Source: an uncultured Halioglobus sp. (lineage in GTDB: Bacteria; Pseudomonadota; Gammaproteobacteria; Pseudomonadales; Halieaceae). From it: 14,088 nt of DNA. Every line of letters starts with the position of its first letter. Positions within the stretch are counted from its first letter, which is position 1. Under the pieces are notes generated by a model that saw nothing but the letters and a program-made list of their open reading frames with translations, did no database searches and was not told the origin of the DNA. Shown in pieces: positions 1 through 4,867 of the stretch. The translations under genes and the position numbers were made by a program. The stretch is taken from positions 1 to 14,088 of the forward strand of contig CAJQQW010000040.1 in assembly GCA_905480565.1 (NCBI GenBank), written 5' to 3'.

Positions 1-36
1 GGCACCGGAGGGGATGACCTGCCGGAATTGGATTAA
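1..36 (+). CDS. secG: 3' end of probable SecG (preprotein translocase subunit), partial
   Basis: The window opens in a reading frame coding GTGGDDLPELD followed by TAA at 34-36. SecG is the small membrane subunit of the SecYEG protein-export channel, and its C-terminal tail is variable and polar. In E. coli and Pseudomonas, secG lies directly upstream of a tRNA-Leu(GAG) gene, which is the arrangement here (tRNA starts 18 bases after the stop). Only 11 residues are visible and none is diagnostic, so the assignment rests on synteny. The upstream sequence would settle it. Confidence 0.45.
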   Translation, partial: GTGGDDLPELD

Positions 37-54
37 CGGAGGAACTTGTTTAAC

Positions 55-140
55 GCCGAAGTGGTGGAATTGGTAGACACGCTATCTTGAGGGGGTAGTG
101 AGCTTTGCTCGTGCGGGTTCAAGTCCCGCCTTCGGCACCA
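55..140 (+). tRNA. leuU: tRNA-Leu(GAG)
   Basis: Complete class II tRNA with encoded CCA. The acceptor stem GCCGAAG (55-61) pairs with CTTCGGC (130-136), then A137 and CCA 138-140. The anticodon stem 82-86/94-98 encloses anticodon GAG at 89-91, reading CUC/CUU leucine codons. The long variable arm characteristic of tRNA-Leu is GAGC-TTT-GCTC (100-110), and the T arm GCGGG-TTCAAGT-CCCGC spans 113-129. It is probably co-transcribed with the upstream secG-like end, because no promoter is visible in the short gap. The equivalent E. coli gene is leuU. The AT-richer segment that may be acquired begins just after its 3' end. Confidence 0.97.
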
Positions 141-142
141 TA

Positions 143-367
143 TCAATGTTTGATGAAACCCTGAAAGCGCAGCAAACGCTGAGTTTTTTGTGCCTGGTCG
201 TCCCGTAGTGTCCTATAATCGCCCTTGGAGTCCGTGCCAAAGCTGGGCAACTTTCTGGGTAACTCTTTAAAGTTACCCAGGTACACGAAAGAAAATTTCG
301 TCTGACGAGAATCCATCACTACCCGATTATAACCAACTTCGCGAGAAAGAAAGCGATAGGCTAGCAA
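143..367 (-). CDS. possible small hypothetical protein downstream of the sulfotransferase gene
   Basis: An open frame of 74 codons starts at a TTG only six bases after the sulfotransferase stop. An internal ATG at 316-314 would give a 57-residue, basic, soluble product. The C-terminal part, ending KTQRLLRFQGFIKH, overlaps the possible tRNA-Leu terminator on the other strand. No Shine-Dalgarno sequence precedes either start, I recognise no family, and a perfect 10-bp inverted repeat (255-280) lies inside the frame. It could be the tail of an acquired operon, a decayed remnant, or not a gene at all. Confidence 0.2.
   Translation of the reverse strand: MLAYRFLSREVGYNRVVMDSRQTKFSFVYLGNFKELPRKLPSFGTDSKGDYRTLRDDQAQKTQRLLRFQGFIKH
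166..189 (+). terminator. weak candidate intrinsic terminator after tRNA-Leu
   Basis: A short stem AGCG (166-169)/CGCT (177-180), or the alternative CAGC (170-173)/GCTG (178-181), is followed by six T residues at 184-189. Position and U-tract fit termination of the secG/tRNA-Leu transcript. The stem is only four base pairs, so confidence is limited. Confidence 0.4.
255..280. repeat. perfect 10-bp inverted repeat (hairpin), with a second near-copy of its left arm
   Basis: CTGGGTAACT (255-264) and AGTTACCCAG (271-280) are exact reverse complements with a 6-base loop. A near-copy of the left arm, CTGGGCAACT, sits at 243-252, so the right arm could pair with either copy. A second small hairpin follows: CGAAA (286-290)/TTTCG (296-300). 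No T-run follows on either strand, so this is not an intrinsic terminator. Confidence 0.6.
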
Positions 368-373
368 TGATCG

Positions 374-1075
374 TTAGTAGTGTTCCAGCAAAAGAGCATC
401 CCTGCGCTCAATCTCCGATTTTAATGAGGGAGCGAGTTCAGGGATTTTCGAGGAAGCAATCTTGGAAGTGTTGATCTTTTCGTTGGCTGACAGGAAGGTC
501 TTAACCTTTTCTGGATCGAAGAATTCTGGCTTAATGTTCATCGAAAAATTGTAGATATCCTCGTTCAAATTCTCATTTTTGATAACTAACGAATGAATAA
601 ATTGCTTTTTAAGTTCTATATCGGGCGAATTATTTCGTAAATGCTTTTCGATTTTTTTCATAGGATACTGAAGGCTGAGCCTTAAGAACCTATAGGAGGC
701 GAAGCCATATTTTTCAGATATTCGGGGCGTGAACGCGTTATCGAGAAGAGTGGCATTCTGAGGACTCAATACAAAATCTGTGAAGGCATCAAAACTCTCG
801 TATATTTTGTCTACGTCTACGGTATCTGACTTACTTAATCGTTCGAACATTCCACCCGATTTCTGTTTTCCGTAACGATAAAGGGATGAGTACAGCTTGC
901 TAGGGTTTCTTATACTGATGAAATAAAAAGCCTCGGGATTGAAATCATCTTTTATTACCGAATGCTGCTGATGTTTTATGAGATCCAGGGTGCAGCAATG
1001 TTCCAGGAACGCGGAAATATAGCCCGATCCCGTTTTTTGAAGATCAAGATATACCAGATTTTTCAGATCGTACAT
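374..1075 (-). CDS. sulfotransferase-like protein (putative, PAPS-dependent)
   Basis: A 233-residue protein if started at ATG 1075-1073. In-frame GTG (1090) and TTG (1087) lie just upstream and no start has a clear ribosome binding site. Near the N-terminus, after a short beta-strand-like segment (NLVYLDL), QKTGSG (residues 13-18) matches the 5'-phosphosulfate-binding loop of the sulfotransferase superfamily, like the PKTGGT/PKSGTT loops of known members. FYFISIRNPSKLYSSLYRYG (residues 50-69) matches the 3'-phosphate-binding segment, with Arg56 and Ser64 eight residues apart as expected. The rest is lysine/glutamate-rich, lacks membrane segments and is unfamiliar. The family moves sulfate from PAPS to carbohydrates or other acceptors, often for surface polysaccharides; the acceptor here is unknown. 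The gene is visibly AT-richer than its neighbours, stands alone between tRNA-Leu and bfr, and is probably acquired. Confidence 0.72.
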   Translation of the reverse strand: MYDLKNLVYLDLQKTGSGYISAFLEHCCTLDLIKHQQHSVIKDDFNPEAFYFISIRNPSKLYSSLYRYGKQKSGGMFERLSKSDTVDVDKIYESFDAFTDFVLSPQNATLLDNAFTPRISEKYGFASYRFLRLSLQYPMKKIEKHLRNNSPDIELKKQFIHSLVIKNENLNEDIYNFSMNIKPEFFDPEKVKTFLSANEKINTSKIASSKIPELAPSLKSEIERRDALLLEHY

Positions 1076-1336
1076 TAGGTATACCAACACAGTTTTTGTA
1101 ATGTAGTCTCAGCGATCGAATGACGCTGTCCCGTTTTCTATTTCCTGAATAACTGCGAAATGGCGTCATTGTGCTAAAGCCCTGAAAGCCTCAGCTTGCC
1201 AAGCCTAAGAAATCGACAAGCCCACCTTGTATCGGAAGCAGACCCTCACTCTATTATAGACCAACGGGCCGCATCCAGGCGAAAGCGGATTCCAGCAATA
1301 CGATGCAAAATCAGAATATTTCTTGAGTACGGGCGG

Positions 1337-1365
1337 CCACATCAGTAAGTTGGCTACTGATGTGG
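1337..1365. repeat. perfect 11-bp inverted repeat with 7-base loop
   Basis: CCACATCAGTA (1337-1347) and TACTGATGTGG (1355-1365) are exact reverse complements separated by AGTTGGC. No T-run follows on either strand, so it is not a simple terminator. Possible roles are a protein-binding operator, a recombinase site, or a structured RNA element. It directly abuts the G-rich direct repeats. Confidence 0.7.
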
Positions 1366-1392
1366 GTTGTAGGTGGGGCGTTAAGTGGGGCG
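1362..1392 (+). repeat. three phased G-rich direct repeats (GTGGG / GTGGGGCG / GTGGGGCG)
   Basis: GTGGG begins at 1362, and the 8-mer GTGGGGCG begins at 1373 and again at 1385, giving spacings of 11 and 12 bp, about one helical turn. Regular phasing suggests a multi-protomer protein-binding array. Similar G-rich repeated motifs occur near attachment sites of tRNA-targeting tyrosine integrases, but no integrase gene is present in this window. Confidence 0.45.
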
Positions 1393-1459
1393 GTTTGTGG
1401 TCGCTGGAAAGTCAGACATCATTTCCAGGTGTTGTCGGTGAAGCGCCTGTCAATAACGC

Positions 1460-1497
1460 GAATGAGAACACTCTCGTTCAAGAGTGGCCGCTTGAAC
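1460..1497. repeat. three overlapping, mutually exclusive hairpins downstream of bfr
   Basis: Three inverted repeats share arms. GAATGAGA (1460-1467)/TCTCGTTC (1472-1479) has a 4-base loop and one G-T pair. CACTCT (1469-1474)/AGAGTG (1481-1486) has a 6-base loop. GTTCAAG (1476-1482)/CTTGAAC (1491-1497) has an 8-base loop. They lie 11-48 bases beyond the bfr stop. They could form the 3' end of the bfr mRNA, but no U-tract follows on the minus strand. Confidence 0.5.
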
Positions 1498-1507
1498 CAA
1501 ACAGCGA

Positions 1508-1984
1508 CTAGGGTGCGTCTTCCATCGAACTCTGCAGATAATTTTGCAGGCCGACTTTCTCGATGAGGCCCAGCTGGGTTTCAATCCAGTCCACGTGCTC
1601 TTCCTCGGACTCGAGGATGTCTTCGAGCAGTTCCCGCGAGACGTAGTCCTTTACTGACTCACAGTAGGCGATGGCCTCTCTGAGGTCCGGGATGGCGATC
1701 ATTTCAAGGCGCAGGTCGCAATTGAGCATTTCCGCTGTGTTTTCTCCGATAAGCAGCTTTCCCAAATCCTGCAGATTAGGCAGCCCCTCGAGAAATAGAA
1801 TGCGCTCGGTGAGCTTGTCGGCGTGCTTCATTTCGTCGATGGATTCTTCGTACTCGTGTTCGGCCAGCTCCTTCAGGCCCCAGTCTTTGTACATACGTGA
1901 GTGCAGGAAATACTGGTTGATAGCAACAAGCTCGTTGCCCAGGATCTTGTTGAGATGTTCAATGACTTTTGCATCGCCTTTCAT
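1508..1984 (-). CDS. bfr: bacterioferritin (haem-binding ferritin, iron storage)
   Basis: A 158-residue protein of usual Bfr length, starting [15 protein letters not shown]. The ATG at 1984-1982 is chosen because GGGAG stands about seven bases upstream; the open frame extends 21 codons further, but across the promoter. Bacterioferritin forms a 24-subunit shell that oxidises Fe(II) and stores ferric mineral in the cytoplasm. Every di-iron ferroxidase ligand is visible with E. coli numbering: Glu18, Glu51, His54, Glu94, Glu127 and His130. Met52, the axial haem ligand at the subunit dimer interface, is present too, so this is a haem-binding, catalytically competent subunit. The partner ferredoxin gene bfd lies 206 bp upstream on the same strand. 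A sigma70-like promoter is at 2015-2043 and a Fur-box-like site at 2067-2085. Confidence 0.97.
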   Translation of the reverse strand: MKGDAKVIEHLNKILGNELVAINQYFLHSRMYKDWGLKELAEHEYEESIDEMKHADKLTERILFLEGLPNLQDLGKLLIGENTAEMLNCDLRLEMIAIPDLREAIAYCESVKDYVSRELLEDILESEEEHVDWIETQLGLIEKVGLQNYLQSSMEDAP

Positions 1985-2014
1985 GGTGTAACTCCCGCTC
2001 TCGTAAAGATGCGC

Positions 2015-2043
2015 AGTATGCGACGAGCGCAGCGCTTCGTCAA
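2015..2043 (-). promoter_or_regulatory. predicted sigma70 promoter of bfr
   Basis: On the minus strand TTGACG (2043-2038) and CATACT (2020-2015) are separated by 17 bp, giving a transcription start near 2008 and a leader of about 24 bases before the bfr ATG. Hexamer quality and spacing are good, and the location between bfd and bfr implies bfr can be expressed separately from bfd. Confidence 0.6.
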
Positions 2044-2066
2044 TCATAAGCTATTGATTTGTATGA

Positions 2067-2085
2067 ACTAATGAGAATGAAAATC
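2067..2085. promoter_or_regulatory. Fur-box-like site upstream of bfr
   Basis: The 19-mer at 2067-2085 matches 13 of 19 positions of the classical Fur consensus GATAATGATAATCATTATC. Its core TAATGAGAATGA (2069-2080) is identical to the core of the bfd Fur box at 2439-2450. It lies about 24 bp upstream of the predicted bfr -35 box rather than over the promoter, a position that fits activation or anti-repression better than simple steric repression. Confidence 0.55.
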
Positions 2086-2190
2086 AGAGCGATTCGCAGT
2101 TATGTCACTCTGCAAACGCCGTGTGTGACGGTAGGATCAGGCTCGTGGTATCGGGTCGTTGCGAGATGCCAGCAATGGCAAGCGAACGCG

Positions 2191-2394
2191 CTACTTGAGA
2201 GCGTAGAACAGTTCCTGCTCGTTGCCGCTGTCCGGAGCGGTTTCGCGCAGTATCTCCCGGGTGAGCACGCCACATTTGCCGCACTGACTGGCCACCCCCA
2301 GTGTGTTTCGCACATCCTTGAGAGAGTGGGCACCCTGCTGGACTGCCTCGCGAATCTGGGTGTCGGTAATGCCTTTGCAGAGACAAACGTACAT
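2191..2394 (-). CDS. bfd: bacterioferritin-associated ferredoxin, [2Fe-2S]
   Basis: A 67-residue protein starting MYVCLCKGITDTQIREAV. Cys4, Cys6, Cys38 and Cys41 give the CxC...CxxC pattern that ligates the [2Fe-2S] cluster of the BFD-like fold. Bfd docks at the haem site of bacterioferritin and passes electrons to reduce the mineral core so that stored iron is released. The length is typical. The Shine-Dalgarno sequence is weak (GGA about 11 bases before the ATG). bfr is 206 bp downstream on the same strand with its own promoter, so the pair is adjacent but probably separately controlled. A strong Fur-box-like site at 2437-2455 overlaps the likely promoter, which predicts expression in iron starvation, matching its iron-release role. 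Confidence 0.95.
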   Translation of the reverse strand: MYVCLCKGITDTQIREAVQQGAHSLKDVRNTLGVASQCGKCGVLTREILRETAPDSGNEQELFYALK

Positions 2395-2428
2395 CTATTG
2401 CAATCCGTACTGTCATTGGGAAGTGGCA

Positions 2429-2457
2429 ACATTAATCGTAATGAGAATGATTGTCAA
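2429..2457 (-). promoter_or_regulatory. bfd promoter region overlapped by a Fur box (2437-2455)
   Basis: The 19-mer at 2437-2455 matches 14 of 19 positions of the Fur consensus. On the minus strand a perfect -35 hexamer TTGACA (2457-2452) overlaps this site, and the best 17-bp-spaced -10 is a poor TAATGT (2434-2429). Fur bound here would block RNA polymerase, so repression by iron is expected. The Fur site is well supported by sequence; the exact -10 is uncertain. Confidence 0.65.
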
Positions 2458-2550
2458 TAAGATTATGAGGAAAGCGCACCAGGTTTGTCGGGCCGCCCGT
2501 CAAACACCCAAATTGTGCAGGGTTTAGGCCAGCTTTTCCTTGTCATATGG

Positions 2551-2579
2551 TTGACCGGTAGTTACCCCCTCCCTATAAT
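2551..2579 (+). promoter_or_regulatory. strong sigma70 promoter of metY-rimP-nusA operon
   Basis: TTGACC (2551-2556) and a perfect TATAAT (2574-2579) are separated by exactly 17 bp. Transcription should start near 2585, leaving a leader of about 80 bases before the mature tRNA. The leader can form a 7-bp hairpin (2597-2603 with 2613-2619, one G-T pair) that would be removed during tRNA 5' processing. It is the only strong promoter I see for the whole rimP-pnp run. Confidence 0.85.
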
Positions 2580-2663
2580 GCACAGCCTCGAAAACGGGGC
2601 CCGACAACCAGACGGGCTCACAAGTGACTTGCCAAGGGGCTCGTTGCGGTCGAGAAAGTTTGA

Positions 2664-2740
<77 letters not shown>

Positions 2741-2781
2741 ATCGGCATTGTCAGTGTTATGGCCTGGCATTGCTAAGTTGA

Positions 2782-2807
2782 AAAAGCCCCTTTTCAGGGG
2801 CTTTTTT
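2782..2807 (+). terminator. intrinsic terminator between metY and rimP
   Basis: AAAAGCCCC (2782-2790) pairs with GGGGCTTTT (2797-2805) around the loop TTTTCA, and a six-T run covers 2802-2807. It ends 22 bases before the rimP start codon and no second promoter is visible in between, so transcription of rimP and everything after it likely depends on incomplete termination or antitermination here. Confidence 0.88.
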
Positions 2808-2829
2808 GTACATGGAGTAAGGGGCGGCG

Positions 2830-3285
2830 GTGGGAAGCAAGAGTCAGCAGATTATGGAATTGCTGGAACCCACGGTCACTGCGATGGGCTACGAACTCTG
2901 GGGTGCAGAGTATCTGTCTCAGGGTCGCCACAGTGTGGTGCGGGTATATATTGATAACCCGGCGGGCATCACCGTTGATGACTGCGCCGCTGTCAGTGAA
3001 CAGGTCAGTGGCGTAATGGACGTCGAAGATCCGGTCACGGGAGAGTACACCTTGGAGGTGTCATCCCCGGGTATGGATCGTGTTCTGTTTACCCTGGCTC
3101 AGTATGAAAACTATGTCGGGGAGACATTGGATTTGCGGTTGCGCAGCCCTTATGAGGGCCGGCGCAAGTACAAGGGCATATTGAAAGGGATTGAGGGCGA
3201 GGATGTCGTGGTGCAGGTCGATGATCACGAGTTCCTGTTACCTCACGGCACAATTGAACGGGCGCGAGTGCAAGTCCGAGTGTAA
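2830..3285 (+). CDS. rimP: ribosome maturation factor RimP
   Basis: A 151-residue protein of normal RimP length, with GTG start and AAGGGG about five bases upstream. RimP binds the 30S precursor and helps late assembly around the central pseudoknot and S12 region. The N-terminal domain carries GYELWGAEYLSQGRHSVVRV and the family signature EVSSPGMDR near residues 77-85; the C-terminal SH3-like half carries RSPYEGRRKYKG and VDDHEFLLP. It is the first protein gene after the metY terminator and sits 30 bases before the preferred nusA ATG, consistent with one operon. Confidence 0.97.
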   Translation: MGSKSQQIMELLEPTVTAMGYELWGAEYLSQGRHSVVRVYIDNPAGITVDDCAAVSEQVSGVMDVEDPVTGEYTLEVSSPGMDRVLFTLAQYENYVGETLDLRLRSPYEGRRKYKGILKGIEGEDVVVQVDDHEFLLPHGTIERARVQVRV

Positions 3286-3315
3286 AGCGCGGTAAAGGAA
3301 TGGGTGATGCAAGTG

Positions 3316-4818
3316 ATGAATAAAGAAATCCTGTTGGTTGCTGAGGCGGTATCTAACGAGAAGGGCGTGTCCGAGGACATCATTTTCGAGGCGATTGAAT
3401 TGGCACTGGCGACAGCGACCAAGAAGCGTTATGACGAAGAAGCAGATATCCAGGTCACCATTGATCGCACAACGGGCGACTATGTTTCCAAGCGTCGCTG
3501 GCTGGTGGTGCCCGATGACGAAGTGGCACTGCTGGGCACCCAGTTTACTACCGAGGAAGCGATGGAGGAGGATGTCAACCTGAAGCCGGGCGATATTCAC
3601 GAGATCGATGTCGAGAACGTCGAGTTCGGGCGTATTGCAGCGCAGACGGCGAAGCAGGTTATCGTGCAGCGAGTGCGCGATGCTGAGCGCGCACAGGTGG
3701 TGGAACAATATGTAGATCGCATGAATGAGTTGGTGGCGGGAACAGTCAAGAAAGTGACCCGCGATAATGTCATTGTTGATCTGGGTAACAATGCTGAAGG
3801 TCTGCTGCCGCGCGAACAACTTGTCGGACGTGAAACATTTCGCGTTAACGACCGAGTGCGTGCCATCCTCAAGGAAATCAGCACTGAATCCCGCGGCCCT
3901 CAGCTAATTCTGAGCCGTGCCTGCACAGAAATGCTCATCGAGCTGTTCAAAATCGAGGTGCCGGAGATCGCTGAAGAGGTCATCCAGATTCGCGCCGCGG
4001 CCCGTGACCCCGGTTCTCGCGCCAAGATCGCGGTCAAGACGAACGACCAGCGGATTGATCCGGTCGGGGCCTGCGTCGGCATGCGAGGTTCTCGAGTGCA
4101 GGCCGTGTCCAATGAGCTGGATAATGAGCGTGTCGATATCGTGCTTTGGGACGACAATCCCGCCCAGTTGGTGATTAACGGCATGGCGCCCGCCGAGGTC
4201 GAATCGATTGTTGTCGACGAAGATAGCGGCACCATGGATGTGGCGGTATCCCAGGATAACCTGGCGCAGGCCATTGGTCGTTCCGGACAGAACGTGCGCC
4301 TGGCGGCGCAGCTGACGGGATGGACGATCAATGTCATGAGTCTGGAGGATGCAGCCGAGAAGCACGAGGCCGAGGCTGGACAGGTAATACAGGTGTTCAT
4401 GGATAGCCTTGACATCGACGAGGACGTGGCGGAAATCCTGGTCGAGGAGGGCTTCACCACTTTGGAAGAAGTTGCCTATGTGCCGCTGGAAGAGATGACA
4501 ACGATTGAGGGCTTCGACGAGGAAATTGCAGAAGAGCTGCGGGCTCGAGCAAAGGACGCCCTTTTGACGGCGGCAATCGCTTCAGAAGAAGAGTTGGGTT
4601 CGCATGAACCGGCTGAAGACCTGTTGACTATGGATGGTATGGATCGTCACCTCGCTTATATTCTCGCTGGTCGCGCAATTGTGACGATGGAAGATCTCGC
4701 CGAACAGGGCGTTGATGACCTTATGGATATCCCCGACATGACTGAAGAGCGTGCCGGTGAATTGATTATGACCGCCAGAGCGCCTTGGTTTGCCGAAGCG
4801 GCAGAGGCCGAAGAATAA
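3316..4818 (+). CDS. nusA: transcription termination/antitermination factor NusA
   Basis: A 500-residue protein from ATG 3316 ([20 protein letters not shown]). Homologues begin at this point, but GTG 3304 and ATG 3307 are in frame, and AAGGAA at 3295-3300 is better spaced for 3307, so the true start may be three codons earlier. NusA binds RNA polymerase and nascent RNA, controlling pausing, termination and antitermination. In order: N-terminal polymerase-binding domain (about 1-125, RRWLVV motif), S1 domain (about 137-200, [20 protein letters not shown]), KH1 and KH2 (about 225-345, including [17 protein letters not shown] and [13 protein letters not shown]), and two acidic helix-hairpin-helix repeats at the C-terminus ([16 protein letters not shown] and [13 protein letters not shown]). 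The two C-terminal acidic repeats mark the proteobacterial form. infB follows after 49 bases. Confidence 0.97.
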   Translation: MNKEILLVAEAVSNEKGVSEDIIFEAIELALATATKKRYDEEADIQVTIDRTTGDYVSKRRWLVVPDDEVALLGTQFTTEEAMEEDVNLKPGDIHEIDVENVEFGRIAAQTAKQVIVQRVRDAERAQVVEQYVDRMNELVAGTVKKVTRDNVIVDLGNNAEGLLPREQLVGRETFRVNDRVRAILKEISTESRGPQLILSRACTEMLIELFKIEVPEIAEEVIQIRAAARDPGSRAKIAVKTNDQRIDPVGACVGMRGSRVQAVSNELDNERVDIVLWDDNPAQLVINGMAPAEVESIVVDEDSGTMDVAVSQDNLAQAIGRSGQNVRLAAQLTGWTINVMSLEDAAEKHEAEAGQVIQVFMDSLDIDEDVAEILVEEGFTTLEEVAYVPLEEMTTIEGFDEEIAEELRARAKDALLTAAIASEEELGSHEPAEDLLTMDGMDRHLAYILAGRAIVTMEDLAEQGVDDLMDIPDMTEERAGELIMTARAPWFAEAAEAEE

Positions 4819-4822
4819 CAGG

Positions 4823-4849
4823 CTCTGTTTTGGGATTACGAAAACAGGG
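4823..4849 (+). repeat. hairpin in the nusA-infB gap
   Basis: CTGTTTT (4825-4831) and AAAACAG (4841-4847) are perfect inverted repeats with a 9-base loop; the stem extends to 4823/4849 through one G-T pair. It occupies most of the 49-base gap and ends five bases before the infB ribosome binding site (AAGGAG, 4854-4859). There is no T-run, so it is more likely an RNA processing or translation-modulating element than a terminator. Confidence 0.6.
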
Positions 4850-4867
4850 TTGCAAGGAGAGTATTGA

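Larger units (their letters stand above)
1076..1507. other. 432-bp non-coding stretch between the sulfotransferase gene and bfr, rich in inverted repeats
   Basis: I find no convincing gene on either strand. The short open frames at 1323-1511 and 1360-1566 (plus strand) lack ribosome binding sites and resemble nothing I know. The stretch holds an 8-bp inverted repeat AATGACGC (1119-1126)/GCGTCATT (1163-1170), an isolated TATAAT on the minus strand (1253-1258) without a good -35 box, an 11-bp palindrome at 1337-1365, G-rich direct repeats at 1362-1392, and nested hairpins at 1460-1497. This density suggests recombination-site or mobile-element remnants, but that is inference. Confidence 0.55.

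Noticed and set aside
1253..1281. TATAAT on the minus strand as a promoter for the sulfotransferase gene
   Set aside because: The sequence at the -35 position is CGCCTG, and the site lies about 180 bases from the gene without other support.
1262..1390. Integron attC-like core (GTTAAGT matches GTTRRRY at 1380-1386)
   Set aside because: No matching RYYYAAC partner forms the required long imperfect palindrome, and there is no cassette array or integron integrase in the window.
1323..1566. Two overlapping small plus-strand frames (62 and 68 codons)
   Set aside because: No ribosome binding site, no recognisable family, they run through the palindrome and repeats, and the second overlaps the bfr 3' end.
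1985..2047. A longer bfr start 21 codons upstream
   Set aside because: The extra residues overlap the predicted promoter, and homologues and the GGGAG ribosome binding site support the ATG at 1984.
2059..2460. A 133-codon plus-strand frame across bfd and both Fur boxes
   Set aside because: It is the complement of the real bfd gene and of regulatory DNA; bfd is fixed by its four cluster cysteines.
3238..4460. Several 95-190 codon minus-strand frames opposite nusA
   Set aside because: All lie opposite conserved NusA domains and show the skewed composition of shadow frames.
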